Notes under the pieces: model-generated | What the model saw: only the letters and a program-made list of their open reading frames with translations | The model's database searches: none | Told to the model about the DNA's origin: nothing | From: Acanthaster planci | Lineage: Eukaryota > Echinodermata > Asteroidea > Valvatida > Acanthasteridae | Length of the DNA stretch: 31,062 nt | Reading direction: 5' to 3' | NCBI RefSeq assembly: GCF_001949145.1 | Contig: NW_019091822.1 | Coordinates: 6,253 to 37,314, forward strand | Shown here: piece by piece, positions 21,801 through 26,699 of the stretch | How the letters are laid out: every line of letters begins with the position of its first letter | Position numbering within the stretch: the first letter of the stretch is position 1 | Made by a program: the position numbers and the translations under genes

Positions 21801-21926
21801 TACATTAACAGCCAGACGGTGACAACAAAAGGAGAGAGGTTCATTGAGACCAAAAAACCAGAATCGGACGAGATGAAGAAGACGTACTGCAACTTAAAAC
21901 CGGCAAGGAAGTATCATTTCCACTGA
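3733..21926 (+). CDS. CUEDC2: CUE domain-containing protein 2 (whole gene, 8 coding exons)
   Basis: Coding exons are 3733-3806, 3946-4080, 4317-4381, 17288-17463, 18479-18682, 20096-20287, 21199-21321 and 21780-21926. They have GT/AG junctions and matching phases (2,2,1,0,0,0,0) and give 371 residues. Human CUEDC2 has 287. Vertebrate CUEDC2 is an adaptor whose CUE domain relates to ubiquitin binding. It is reported to recruit PP1 to IKK to damp NF-kB signalling, to affect steroid-receptor turnover and to act on APC/C-Cdc20. The N-terminal block contains [11 protein letters not shown], close to the human sequence there. Two CUE domains lie at about residues 163-203 and 229-268. The conserved C-terminal block ends in [11 protein letters not shown]. 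The ATG at 3733 aligns with the human start and has A at -3 and G at +4. An in-frame ATG at 3721 has a weaker context. The extra CUE domain and the ~12.9-kb third intron are unusual. Confidence 0.93.
3946..4080 (+). CDS. CUEDC2: CUEDC2 coding exon 2 (residues 25-70)
   Basis: The acceptor CTGTCGATAG|T follows a pyrimidine-rich run and the donor is GGAAG|GTGAGT. The exon completes the Gly codon and encodes the block with VLNYLVGVL and [11 protein letters not shown]. This is the most conserved N-terminal segment of CUEDC2. The upstream intron is only 139 bases. Confidence 0.93.
4317..4381 (+). CDS. CUEDC2: CUEDC2 coding exon 3 (residues 70-92)
   Basis: A 65-base exon with acceptor TATTGAAAAG|T and donor GAAG|GTAAGA. 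It encodes [16 protein letters not shown], which corresponds by position to the human segment after the N-terminal block, though similarity is weak. Phase 2 entry and phase 1 exit both match the neighbouring exons, the main support for the call. Confidence 0.8.
4444..4595 (-). repeat. Inverted copy of the 'ggcggccattttgaaa' repeat family
   Basis: The reverse complement of this stretch matches the + strand at about 16936-17092. Shared landmarks, in order, are a GGCCATTTTGAAAA-type motif, TGGCTGCCAC, AATGCCTCA.TATCT, CTACATGTA, GCCAAATT.GG.GC and TTTTATGACA. The two copies sit near opposite ends of CUEDC2 intron 3 in opposite orientation. A further short AAAATGGCGGCC piece lies at about 4723-4735. 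Confidence 0.75.
4600..5760. other. Left part of CUEDC2 intron 3, no gene
   Basis: Apart from the hairpin at 5020-5065 this stretch holds only short, unconvincing frames and TACATGTA-type palindromes. I see no coding similarity and no transposon ends. Confidence 0.5.
5020..5065. repeat. Near-perfect hairpin with 16-bp identical arms
   Basis: CAGACACTGAGTGGCC at 5020-5035 is followed at 5050-5065 by its exact reverse complement. Inside the loop, GAGT (5037-5040) and ACTC (5045-5048) also pair, leaving the four-base loop CAAC. A further direct copy of CCAGACACTGAGTG follows at 5070-5083. Confidence 0.9.
5882..6327 (+). pseudogene. 5' half of a degraded PIN/FEN1-like repeat-family gene
   Basis: This is the amino-terminal part of a large protein family that I recognise from many marine animal genomes, usually left uncharacterised. 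The frame from 5882 contains [14 protein letters not shown] and [10 protein letters not shown] shift near 5995 moves it to the frame with [12 protein letters not shown], and after the TGA at 6064-6066 that frame continues as [20 protein letters not shown]. It runs to AQEAKY at 6327, where the retrotransposon begins. The family's next residues resume at 13975. The element's own left end was not found; the copy may begin somewhat before 5882. There are no introns, which suggests a retrocopy or a transposon-encoded gene. Confidence 0.75.
6324..6327. repeat. Target-site duplication GTAT, left copy (element A)
   Basis: GTAT directly precedes the LTR remnant that starts TGTAAC, and the same GTAT follows the right LTR at 13971-13974. 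Removing 6328-13974 restores a continuous codon run AAG TAT CAT AAG AAA TGT in the interrupted pseudogene. Confidence 0.88.
6328..6392 (-). mobile_element. Element A 3' LTR remnant (65 bp)
   Basis: This stretch matches 12977-13041, the U5 end of the 5' LTR, at 61 of 65 positions, including GGGGTAGGGAGTCGTTATCA. Similarity stops abruptly at 6392, so about 930 bp of U3/R, and the polypurine tract, are missing. The stop codon of the last ORF lies only about 65 bp further along. Confidence 0.88.
6393..6413. repeat. 21-base palindrome at the LTR deletion point
   Basis: CAGTGTCCAT (6393-6402) is followed by one base and then its exact reverse complement ATGGACACTG (6404-6413). It starts at the first base after the surviving LTR fragment. 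Confidence 0.9.
6458..7198 (-). CDS. Element A 3' ORF: zinc-finger / Pro-Ser-rich protein
   Basis: An intact 246-residue frame downstream of pol and inside the element. A methionine at 7129, starting MECSIC, is an equally likely start. The first finger fits C2H2: CSIC, 12 residues, then HFQMQH. A second Cys pair ([12 protein letters not shown]) is followed by a basic HHRRAH segment with longer spacing. The middle (about residues 125-190) is rich in Pro, Ser, Thr and Asp. The end, [20 protein letters not shown], looks like a short coiled coil. No envelope features (signal peptide, transmembrane anchor) are evident. It may be a DNA- or RNA-binding accessory protein. It is the longest undamaged frame of the element, while gag, RT and integrase are broken. 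Function is not known to me. Confidence 0.6.
   Translation of the reverse strand: MHACLTENIIIFFLVIQPTYPITMECSICIISFTNAESLHRHFQMQHMPWYTRQFVCGVCKRGYAKLPLLLKYNQKRWHHRRAHSYQGLVTPDEMVSSLREQWMGHHQQRSDFPSLILSLMIPADSRPTTPDPYRSPGMPLQDETAQPPSPLNDAPDNPESSDAVLPPSKVTPASPSPDDASTPSHPSAQTLTSETLSSDTLTQAIGRLNKHLDDMENSLELKIKEVVQAQSSHLTQVFMRSLGDN
7199..7511. other. Gap between element A pol and the zinc-finger ORF
   Basis: About 310 bases inside the element with no convincing frame on either strand. No polypurine tract or promoter could be assigned. Confidence 0.4.
7512..9226 (-). pseudogene. Element A integrase (pol C-terminal part), broken
   Basis: Read on the minus strand, an acidic linker (from 9226) leads into the H2C2 zinc-binding region at about 8765-8635, with paired His in PLHHLG and Cys in CAKC. 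The catalytic core follows: the first Asp in VTDILGPFP (near 8559), the second in MHSDQGQ (near 8372) and the Glu in GEAERFN (near 8265). A C-terminal module contains [12 protein letters not shown] (near 7905). The frame is interrupted, for example by a TAA at 8336-8334 and by shifts near 8430-8450 and 7800-7850. The last frame ends in a basic tail (NRTRRRPA) at 7512. Integrase inserts the cDNA copy into the genome; this copy cannot be made intact. Confidence 0.85.
9657..10334 (-). pseudogene. Element A RNase H domain, broken
   Basis: The connection from RT continues through a segment on the minus strand containing [11 protein letters not shown] and [12 protein letters not shown] (about 10320-10160). 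The RNase H region shows [20 protein letters not shown] near 10030-9970 and ends with [20 protein letters not shown] near 9800-9740, a usual Ty3/gypsy RNase H tail. Several frame changes between 10160 and 9860 break it. The domain degrades the RNA of the RNA-DNA hybrid during reverse transcription. Confidence 0.85.
10335..10990 (-). pseudogene. Element A reverse transcriptase, catalytically dead
   Basis: A Ty3/gypsy-type RT with [11 protein letters not shown], a motif A block reading [28 protein letters not shown], a motif C block reading KYLDNIII and [16 protein letters not shown]. Two of the three catalytic aspartates are altered: Asn stands where motif A has Asp, and YLDN replaces the usual YxDD. 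A frameshift lies near the T run at 10857-10862, and a TAG at 10337-10335 ends the frame where the family normally has Trp. Confidence 0.92.
11167..11460 (-). pseudogene. Element A aspartic protease remnant
   Basis: The minus strand reads a retroviral-type protease active-site segment, [12 protein letters not shown], at about 11420-11390. Within a few codons the sequence jumps to a segment with [20 protein letters not shown], which looks like the region after the protease. Most of the domain, including its substrate flap, appears to be deleted. The enzyme would have processed the Gag-Pol polyprotein. Confidence 0.65.
11555..12298 (-). pseudogene. Element A gag (capsid and CCHC nucleocapsid)
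   Basis: A retrotransposon Gag. The capsid-like part includes [11 protein letters not shown] and [19 protein letters not shown]. The nucleocapsid knuckle [14 protein letters not shown] (C-x2-C-x4-H-x4-C) lies near 11650-11605. The frame is open from 12190 to 11555. Upstream it continues to 12298 with one TGA at 12256-12254. The true amino terminus is missing because the sequence meets an N at 12299 and then a misplaced RT fragment. Confidence 0.88.
12299..12299. other. Single N: assembly ambiguity inside element A
   Basis: The N stands exactly between the gag of the main copy and a displaced RT fragment. The order across it is not that of a functional element, so the join may be a collapsed or misjoined repeat. 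Confidence 0.9.
12301..12505 (-). repeat. Displaced duplicate of element A RT
   Basis: Matches 10342-10546 (constant offset 1959) with about two differences in 205 bases. It lies on the wrong side of gag. Its right end meets a gag duplicate through a tandem 11-base sequence, ATTGTCTAGAT, at 12492-12502 and 12503-12513. Confidence 0.93.
12513..12913 (-). repeat. Duplicate of element A gag
   Basis: Matches 11745-12145 (constant offset 768) with about five differences in 401 bases. Together with the RT duplicate it looks like a second, internally deleted copy of gag-RT, in normal transcription order but lacking the 1.2 kb between 11744 and 10547. Similarity ends at 12913 and the leader next to the LTR follows. 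Confidence 0.93.
12952..12975 (-). promoter_or_regulatory. Element A primer binding site (tRNA-Leu-like)
   Basis: Immediately inside the 5' LTR, the + strand reads like the 3' end of a tRNA: GTTCATATCCCACCGC followed by TTGCTGCCA. The core ATCCCACCGC matches the T-arm/acceptor of the tRNA-Leu(AAG) type as I know it. Its acceptor end differs, so the identity is tentative. One base separates it from the LTR. Confidence 0.6.
12977..13970 (-). mobile_element. Element A 5' LTR (994 bp)
   Basis: On the minus strand the LTR starts TGTTACGCTCCC (13970 downwards) and ends GATGTTACA at 12977, so the ends form a short inverted repeat. A TATA box, CTATATAAAG, lies at 13290-13281 and an AATAAA signal at 13061-13056, which places U3, R and U5. 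The first 65 bp match the left LTR scrap. GTAT follows directly at 13971. The rest of the LTR carries no coding frame that I believe. Confidence 0.85.
13281..13290 (-). promoter_or_regulatory. TATA box of element A LTR
   Basis: The minus strand reads CTATATAAAG, about 220 bases before the LTR's AATAAA at 13061-13056. Its position inside the LTR fits the retrotransposon promoter. Confidence 0.6.
13971..13974. repeat. Target-site duplication GTAT, right copy (element A)
   Basis: Identical to 6324-6327. The interrupted pseudogene resumes at the next base (CAT AAG AAA TGT), in the frame in which it was left. Confidence 0.88.
13975..16177 (+). pseudogene. 3' part of the degraded PIN/FEN1-like repeat-family gene
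   Basis: Continues the gene cut at 6327. Recognisable blocks are [19 protein letters not shown] (14069), [20 protein letters not shown] and [13 protein letters not shown] (14200-14300), [13 protein letters not shown] (14865), [14 protein letters not shown] (15256), [12 protein letters not shown] (15337), FTGCDT followed by FVGHGKKSA (15630-15680), [12 protein letters not shown] (15985), and a Cys-rich end [10 protein letters not shown] ... CEGECC with TGA at 16175-16177. EADTR, DSDV and TGCDT resemble in spacing and acidity the EAEA, DxD and GCDY sites of FEN1/XPG nucleases; this is inference. Stops occur at 13999, 14189, 14794, 15070 and 15912, with shifts near 14010, 14460, 15480 and 16110. 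It is not functional. The family's biological role is unknown to me. Confidence 0.8.
15412..15645. repeat. Tandem duplication of 117 bp inside the pseudogene
   Basis: 15412-15528 and 15529-15645 are adjacent near-identical copies, each starting GGAACAGGAAAACACTTCCG and ending GATACAG. The period of 117 bp is 39 codons. Both copies carry the same one-base frame loss between the GPEK and ACALP segments. Confidence 0.95.
16178..16609. other. Intron 3 stretch after the pseudogene, no gene
   Basis: Only short open frames and one ACATACATGTACAT cluster near 16512. The right end of the repeat-family element should lie here, but I could not identify terminal repeats. Confidence 0.4.
16610..17092 (+). 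repeat. Tandem ~185-bp repeat, two units plus a partial third
   Basis: Unit 1 (16610-16794) and unit 2 (16795-16994) share an AAAATC start, ACTATTTTTT, CTGAGAGACACATACA, GGAGCAAATCC and AATGG.GGCCAT. A third unit begins AAAATCGTGA at 16995 and diverges. The last part (16936-17092) is repeated in inverted orientation at 4444-4595. Confidence 0.85.
17288..17463 (+). CDS. CUEDC2: CUEDC2 coding exon 4 (residues 92-150), low-complexity linker
   Basis: The acceptor TTTATCAG|GA completes the Gly codon left at 4381 and the donor is ACCTGG|GTAGGT. The 58 codons encode a Ser/Pro/Glu-rich linker ([13 protein letters not shown] ... [15 protein letters not shown] ... KRGKKRE). By position it matches the variable linker between the N-terminal block and the CUE domain of the human protein. 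Support comes from the phase match across a 12.9-kb intron and from the composition, not from direct similarity. Confidence 0.75.
17464..17823. other. Left part of CUEDC2 intron 4
   Basis: No coding signal on either strand. It leads into the SINE-like unit that begins near 17824. Confidence 0.4.
17824..18080 (+). mobile_element. tRNA-derived SINE with L2/MIR-like tail
   Basis: An A-box-like AGGCCTAGTGGTGGA (17831-17845) and a B-box-like GTTTGAATCC (17877-17886) have tRNA-promoter spacing. Next comes GGGCAAGTCACTTTAC (17916-17931) and a CCTCTCTCCACCCAGG run, close to the well-known tail shared by MIR/CORE-SINEs and L2 LINEs. The 3' limit is uncertain. No target duplication was found. Confidence 0.6.
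18081..18478. other. Right part of CUEDC2 intron 4
   Basis: AT-rich with several ACATGTACA palindromes (18228, 18303). A long pyrimidine run (CTCTCTTTTTTCCCCTAG) ends at the exon 5 acceptor. Confidence 0.5.
18479..18682 (+). CDS. CUEDC2: CUEDC2 coding exon 5 (residues 151-218), first CUE domain
   Basis: The acceptor is TTTCCCCTAG|AAG and the donor AAAATT|GTGAGT; both ends are phase 0 (68 codons). It encodes a CUE domain at about residues 163-203. The diagnostic MFP (residues 172-174) and the dileucine (199-200) are both present, with [14 protein letters not shown] between helices 2 and 3. CUE domains bind mono-ubiquitin through exactly these MFP and LL surfaces. The exon is symmetric, so its loss or gain leaves the frame intact. 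It is the less human-like of the two CUE copies. Confidence 0.92.
18683..18961. other. Intron 5, left part
   Basis: Between the first CUE exon and the MITE. No coding signal. A TGTACATGTACATGTA run lies at about 18899-18914. Confidence 0.5.
18962..19329. mobile_element. piggyBac-type MITE (360 bp) with TTAA duplication
   Basis: TTAA at 18962-18965 and 19326-19329 brackets a 360-bp body. It starts CCCCTTTGTGTTGGGA, and the reverse complement of its end starts CCCCTTGACGATGGGA, so 12 of 16 terminal bases match. TTAA target sites with CCC termini are the piggyBac pattern. The body is GC-richer than the intron around it, has no transposase frame, and includes an N at 19130. Confidence 0.78.
19330..20095. 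other. Intron 5, right part
   Basis: No gene seen. It holds TACATGTA-type clusters and a short AACCCTAACCCT piece at 19702-19713. An inverted pair lies at 20017-20062: TTTTGAGATGCT and GAGCATCTCAAAA. Confidence 0.5.
20096..20287 (+). CDS. CUEDC2: CUEDC2 coding exon 6 (residues 219-282), second CUE domain
   Basis: The acceptor is GAACTGGCAG|GGC and the donor ACCCCA|GTGAGT; both ends are phase 0 (64 codons). It encodes a second CUE domain at about residues 229-268, with MFP (238-240) and LL (265-266), and [18 protein letters not shown]. This copy is closer to the single human CUE, which has a comparable A-x-GDLEEA stretch. Exons 5 and 6 are adjacent, symmetric and similar in size, as expected for an exon duplication. 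Confidence 0.93.
20288..21198. other. Intron 6, no gene
   Basis: AT-rich with short frames only. It ends in the pyrimidine-rich acceptor TTTTTCTACTGTTGCAG at 21198. No transposon ends were recognised. Confidence 0.5.
21199..21321 (+). CDS. CUEDC2: CUEDC2 coding exon 7 (residues 283-323)
   Basis: The acceptor is GTTGCAG|GTG and the donor AAAAAG|GTTTGG; both ends are phase 0. It encodes [20 protein letters not shown] followed by HRPMEPKK, which aligns with the human segment of the same composition (helix, then HRPM-PK). This region follows the CUE domain and is highly conserved in the family. Confidence 0.93.
21322..21779. other. Intron 7, no gene
   Basis: T-rich sequence without coding signal on either strand. 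It ends in the acceptor CCTTATTACATTCCAG. Confidence 0.5.
21780..21926 (+). CDS. CUEDC2: CUEDC2 terminal coding exon 8 (residues 324-371)
   Basis: The acceptor is ACATTCCAG|GAG, phase 0, with TGA at 21924-21926. It encodes [17 protein letters not shown] and then [19 protein letters not shown], nearly collinear with the human carboxyl terminus. This is the strongest single piece of evidence for the identity of the gene. Confidence 0.96.
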   Translation, partial: EKKKMVRYINSQTVTTKGERFIETKKPESDEMKKTYCNLKPARKYHFH

Positions 21927-22875
21927 AAAATATTCAATTTAATGTATTCTAGAAACGAAATTTTTGTGATACTTTAGAGAAAAGTGCAGAGCAAAGTTAA
22001 GCGCTGCTTCAGAAACGTTCATTTTCTGTCATCAGTTATATCTCTGCACTTAATAGACAGCCATTTGCAAAAGTTTAAGACCACCTTGAATTTTATGGGT
22101 ATTTCTGTCACTGGGCATGTAGTCAAATGTAGTCAAATAGCTGTTCAACCAAATACTAGAGTTACACATTAAAAATAAGCATAAGTTGTCATAACTGATT
22201 AAAGTTTGGTTTTTCTTCAGGTTAATGCATTTTGTATGTTTGGTCCTAAACCTTTGCAAATGACTATATTTGAAAGTGACCAGTGACCCTGTGCAATCTT
22301 GTACAAGAAGTACAAGTGATTTTTTGCAGTTTTTCGTGTGTTTTCTCCCAGAAACTTGTCTGAAATCATTACGCGTGCAGTAGTGAGGCCCCTACTGTGT
22401 TTTTCGCTGAGATGGAACGGATTGTAAAAATTATGTATTAAGATTAATATCAGTAATATGTTCACATGCAAGACGTTTGTGGTTGCGTCAGAGTTGAATT
22501 CAATCGTAAACCCAAGACTGTTTCATCAACGGAAGAAATGCAGAGATTGTCAAACGACAGCGCTCACGTTAATCTTTCACGTGGAGGTGTCACAGACAGT
22601 CCCGACCAACGCAAACGACTTCTGATTCAATCTGTGAATACAATGTTAGAGCTGGTTCGACAGTACCTGTGTTCTGTTTGCATATGTACATGTACTATGT
22701 ACATGCGGTAACGACATTTCTGGTTGATAGCTAAACAGGTTGCTGTCGGAGAAACGCCCACACAGAAAATGTGAAAACCGTCAGCATGGCTGATTCCTAA
22801 ACGACTCTTGGGCCGGACACCAAGCCACTTCTAAAGACTTGGTTTGTTGGCTTTTATGGTTGTCCTTTTAATAAA
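21927..22875 (+). other. CUEDC2: Probable CUEDC2 3' UTR
   Basis: No further coding sequence follows the stop. The first clean poly(A) signal that I see is AATAAA at 22870-22875, preceded by a T-rich stretch. An earlier AAAAATAAG near 22171 is a weaker alternative. The 3' limit is therefore a guess. Confidence 0.4.
22870..22875 (+). terminator. Candidate polyadenylation signal AATAAA
   Basis: AATAAA in the context CCTTTTAATAAATTTGG, about 945 bases after the CUEDC2 stop codon. It is supported by position only. Confidence 0.35.
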
Positions 22876-23117
22876 TTTGGAGGTCTGTAGGCAAAGAGAC
22901 TAAAAATTCGTTTTCTCAAATGAAGTCAAAGGACTAGTCTTGCCATTACAGAAAGCATCTCAGACCTCGCTGAAAAAGGTCGCCCAAGCCACACCCTCTG
23001 CACCCACTGCATGTCCCCCGTTAAAGGCTGCATAGAACTAAGACTCATCCTAGTTTTTTTATTGTGAATTTAGTGTACAATAGAGTTTCACGTTTACACG
23101 CAACCTCGCTATTTTCT

Positions 23118-23552
23118 CTATGTAAAAATGGCAGAGACTACCAAAACCCGACACAGGACTGGAAGTTCTATCAATAGATCAAGCCACGTTCCAGGCAAAT
23201 CCCCCAGTTCCTCCAAGCCTGATTGGCCCTCCAAGCATGTCATTTCGACCGTGTTGACTGAGTCTACCCTGCTGTGTAACGAGTTGAAATTCCCAGGCCG
23301 AGCCTGCAAACGGCACCTAACAGGGCTTCTCACCGGCAGGTTCCGCACACCTTCGGTAGCATACGTGAGCACATGTCCGCAGCGGAGTCCAACGTCCAGG
23401 TGTGTGTGGAACAGTGGGGCCCGGCACTCGATGCAGCACAGTCATGTGAACGTCCGGCCACCCCCGCTCGGTCACAGAGGCCCGGGGCACCACCACCGCC
23501 TCAAGTCGGCTGCACATTTTCAGCCGCATGGACGACAATCTTTTTATTGCAG
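23118..23552. other. GC-richer tract, possible exon or promoter, unassigned
   Basis: This tract is clearly richer in G+C than its surroundings. It contains a + frame from an ATG at 23128 with a good context (AAAAATGGCA), and open frames also on the minus strand. None resembles a family that I know. The hAT element interrupts the tract at 23553, and GC-richer DNA resumes at 25140-25370. It could be a 5' exon with promoter, or an older repeat. Confidence 0.3.
23545..23552. repeat. hAT target-site duplication TATTGCAG, left copy
   Basis: TATTGCAG sits directly before the element's first base and is repeated exactly at 24988-24995. Eight base pairs is the hAT superfamily length. Confidence 0.93.
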
Positions 23553-23566
23553 CAGTGTTGTAGTCG

Positions 23567-23672
23567 AGACCTTTATGTCCGAGACCAAGACCAAGGTATT
23601 CGAGACCGAGACCAAGACCGAGACCAGCTCTTTCAAGACCGAGACCAGAACTTCGAGACCAAGATGACCTAG
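23567..23672 (+). repeat. Left subterminal GAGACC/AAGACC array of the hAT element
   Basis: Alternating GAGACC, AAGACC and GAGACCG hexamers begin just inside the terminus. Such subterminal arrays often bind hAT transposases; that role here is inferred. An unbiased translation gives spurious Thr/Lys/Glu repeats. Confidence 0.85.
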
Positions 23673-24370
23673 ACCTTGCACAACATATACAATATATAGG
23701 CCTACATGTAGTTCATTAATGGTAAACGTGGTGGGCAATTGGCATTAAACAGCAAAATTAAGTGCAAATTTTACATGTAAAGCACACAACATATTCAATA
23801 TTCCATGAAAGAGTTTTATTTGAACTCTGGGAAAAAACAGCACACAGTTATTTTGACCATGAAAGCATGGACTGCCGATGCTATAGAATTTTGTATAGAG
23901 TATACGGCATAATCGTACATTAAACATGTACATGTACAGAGTTTTTGTGTTCCATATGTACATGCACAGCAAAATTAATGTGGGCGGGCCATATTCAAAT
24001 GTTTAAACCGGCAAAACGTGGGGTTTGAGTTGCTCGGACTATGCCAAAAGGTGTGTGTGAGTTCAGTTTATGAGTTATACTCTGTAATGATCAATGGACA
24101 GGTTAGAAGGGTCACACAACATAGTGGGCAGTTCTCTATTAAAAGTACATGTACATGTATATAAAAATCATGATTTTACCAATCCAAGTTTCCTCACTGA
24201 TGTGTAAACATTCTACCGTAAGAATACTTTCCTGACACTTTGTTTGGAACAAGAGTGAAGAAAAACAAAAGACGACCACAATTTAAGTTTCTAACAAAGA
24301 ATTGTACTATCCAGGTAGTACCTGACTCACCAACTGTGTAAAAGGGTCATTAAGATGAATGCACTCTCCT

Positions 24371-24850
24371 CTATTTGAAGCATGACACATTTTGATTACA
24401 CTTAAGAAACATGAGGATTTCCAGCATTTTAGCTGAAATTCGGGCTCTGTGGGGGCGCATTATGATTCCACCTGTGCTAAACACACGCTCTACTAGAGCA
24501 CTTGAAGCTGGTACTGACAAAAGCGACAGTGCGAGGTTGCTCAGTGAGGGATACTTGCTGTGATGCTGCTGCCAAAATTTAAGAGGACTGTCTTCAATGT
24601 CAGTTTCCTGGACTTGTTGCAAGTACCGGAGCAGTTGCATTCTACATGTTGTAGGATCGCCACTCTTGTTCCTGTTGCGCAGTTTCTTGTACTTTGCCAA
24701 GAGTCGTGGAATTTTGGCAGGTACTATACATTCGTCTTCACTGCTTGCTGCCGACGGGTACGTGATTTTGCCGCGGCTGAGCGTGAATTGTTGACGCACA
24801 TTGTCTGCATTTCTGTCATGGTCTCGGCAGGTCTCGGGTGGGAGACCTGA
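24371..24850 (-). pseudogene. hAT transposase carboxyl-terminal fragment
   Basis: The minus-strand frame contains LLRYLQQVQETDIEDSPLKF, ALSLLSVPASSALVERVFST, GGIIMRPHRARIS and a final MLEILMFLKCN. This is the hAT C-terminal dimerisation domain, with the usual S-A-x-x-E-R-x-F-S-x-x-G signature. The BED finger, most of the RNase H-like catalytic core and the insertion domain are missing. The frame runs directly into the right terminal repeat, so its upstream end is not a true start. It ends at a stop at 24371. Confidence 0.9.
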
Positions 24851-24976
24851 GACCTCGGCATCCGAGACCAAGACCGAGACCAGTCCTCCCGAGACCAACC
24901 CTCTCGAGACCGAGACTCTTGTAGGCCGAGACCAAGACCGAGACCTCAAAAAAAGGTCTCGAGACGGTCTCGAGAC
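24825..24976 (+). repeat. Right subterminal GAGACC array and nested palindrome of the hAT element
   Basis: GAGACCAAGACCGAGACC runs on the + strand in the same orientation as at the left end. They are followed by a palindromic block, GGTCTCGAGACGGTCTCGAG, at 24955-24974. The arrays are therefore direct while the termini are inverted. Confidence 0.85.
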
Positions 24977-24987
24977 CTCCAACACTG

Positions 24988-25490
24988 TATTGCAGAGACA
25001 GGTTAGACGCAGCAGCTTCAACTTCGTTCTCATCCAAGTGCTTGGTCTTACTCTTCAAACGACTCTAGCCCGTCAGCACTACGAGCATCCAGATTTTTCA
25101 GCATTGTTTCCCAAGAACTACATCGTTTTCTCGTTTTCTCCAGCAGATGCCTTCACCCTTTGCAAATAGCCCACGATGTAACTGTCTCTCCGAATCGTGG
25201 AACCATTTCTCGGCATCGTTCTGCCGCATGCCATACTATGCTACCCGTCCCAGCAGTAGGCCTACCCCCGCACAGGACTTCAGCGCTGTGTTCGCACCCG
25301 TTCACGGCCTCGCTCCCACTCGTTGGATCATGGTCGAATCGACATCCGTTCCCCCCGTTGACACTTAGGGGTAGGTGGTTGGAGCCCTTTCTCCTGTCAT
25401 TTATATGCTGATCGAGATGGCCTCCTTTTTCCTTAGCTGGCTAATCTATCACTTACAGTGATGACAGAAGTACATGTAGGTAAATTTCAA
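24988..25490. other. Between hAT and element B, no assigned gene
   Basis: The target duplication TATTGCAG occupies 24988-24995. The remainder is moderately GC-rich up to about 25370 and has open frames on the + strand (e.g. 25147-25368), without recognisable similarity. Confidence 0.35.
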
Positions 25491-26265
25491 TCATGCCAGC
25501 TTCTTTTTCGCACTCTTTTTGGTGAGTTCCACCAATGGAACTGCTAGTGTAGCATAGTGTGGTACAAATTTCCTGTAGTACCCTGATAGGCCCAGAAATG
25601 CTCTGACCTGTGTTTTGGTCACAGGCCTGGGAAAATTTACCAATCCTATCTTATTTGTCAGTGGCTGTATGACACCACCACCAATGATATGACCCAAAGA
25701 TACAACCTTTGGATAAGCCATTTTACATTTGAGTGGTTTAGCTGTTAAGCCTGCTTCTGCTAATCTGCACAACACTTCTCTTAAATGGAACATATGCTCC
25801 TCCCATGTGCGACTGTAAACACTGATGTCATCGATGTATGCCTTGGCATATCCTTGGCAACCAGCAAGAACGGTATCCATCAATCTTTGAAATGTACTGC
25901 TACTGTTCTGCATACCAAAGGGCAACACATTGTAACAAAATTGAACGAAAGGTGTCACAAAGGATGATTTCTCTTTCGTTTTTTCATCCAATGGAACCTG
26001 ATAGAAGGCCTTTGTCAAGTCGATAGTGGATATGAATTTTGCACCCGCTACATCCTACAGAATTTCATCAATTCTAGGCATCTCATACACTGTACGTGTC
26101 AAAATCCGTAACTTTGTTCAGCGACCTGAAATCTGTGACAACTCGAATCTGCTTATCAGTTTTTCGTGGAGCAATAATTGGTGATGCGTAAGAACTAGAA
26201 ATTGGTTCAATTATTCCCATATCTAGCATACTCTGAAGTTCATTTTGAACTTTATCTTTGAGTGC
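25491..26265 (-). pseudogene. Element B reverse transcriptase, 3'-truncated
   Basis: A Ty3/gypsy RT with the fingers/palm blocks TKAFYQVPLDEKTKEKSSF (motif A region), LPFGMQNSSSTFQRLMD and AYIDDISVYS. The catalytic YIDD is intact, unlike in element A. Then come LSLGHII-type and RAFLGLSGYYRKFVPHYA blocks. The minus-strand frame stops just after the RT/connection boundary (LTKKSAKKK) at 25491. A stop and a shift near 26050-26020 separate it from the upstream segment. Confidence 0.9.
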
Positions 26266-26673
26266 TTACGGAGTATGATACACTCTGTGTCTTCTCGGTT
26301 GTGGCCCTTGTGGTTTGATTTCACTTTTTACTAAATATGTTCTCCCTGGAACATCTGAGAATACACTACTGTACGACTTAAGTAAAGATAACACTTCTTC
26401 TCTTTGGGCAGGTGTCAATGAGTCAGCAATAGACACATCTTGCCATGTCTGGGTTTGATAGTAACTCAACCCTATATCCATACTTCCGTCTATGTCATCC
26501 TTTTGCTCAATTACATCATTGTTGTCATGAACAGAGAAAGAGTCAATCTCAGCAATAATACGGTGGCATTCTGCCATTCGTTTCTCATGATCTTTATCAT
26601 ACCACAGCTTCATCACGGATGATTCGTTCTGACTTGCGTTTGTTAGGCAGTTTGACTTCGTAATTTGTCTCAT
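26266..26673 (-). pseudogene. Element B pre-RT linker
   Basis: The minus-strand frame contains LTPAQREEVLSLLKSYSSVF followed by SDVPGRT, the usual segment just before RT in gypsy elements. It lies directly between integrase and RT, which proves that the pol order is not due to a rearrangement far away. Confidence 0.85.
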
Positions 26674-26699
26674 TAACTCTCCTCAAAATCACGAATGGA

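Larger units (their letters stand above)
23553..24987 (-). mobile_element. hAT transposon, internally deleted (1435 bp)
   Basis: The left end is CAGTGTTGTAGTCGAGACC. The reverse complement of the right end is CAGTGTTGGAGGTCTCGAGA, so the termini match over CAGTGTTG-AG. The 8-bp target duplication is perfect. Both ends carry many GAGACC/AAGACC hexamers. Only the carboxyl part of a transposase remains, read on the minus strand, so this copy depends on a full-length relative. Confidence 0.93.

Noticed and set aside
22466-22711. 81-codon + frame after CUEDC2
   Set aside because: No similarity or splice context, and it lies in the probable 3' UTR.
23128-23552. Novel protein starting MAETTKTRHRTG
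   Set aside because: Good ATG context but no family resemblance, and competing frames on both strands. Kept only as an unassigned tract.
24801-25169. + strand Glu/Thr-rich frame at the hAT right end, and a similar one at 23128-23667
   Set aside because: The Thr/Lys/Glu repeats are translations of the GAGACC hexamer arrays, and the frames cross the transposon border.
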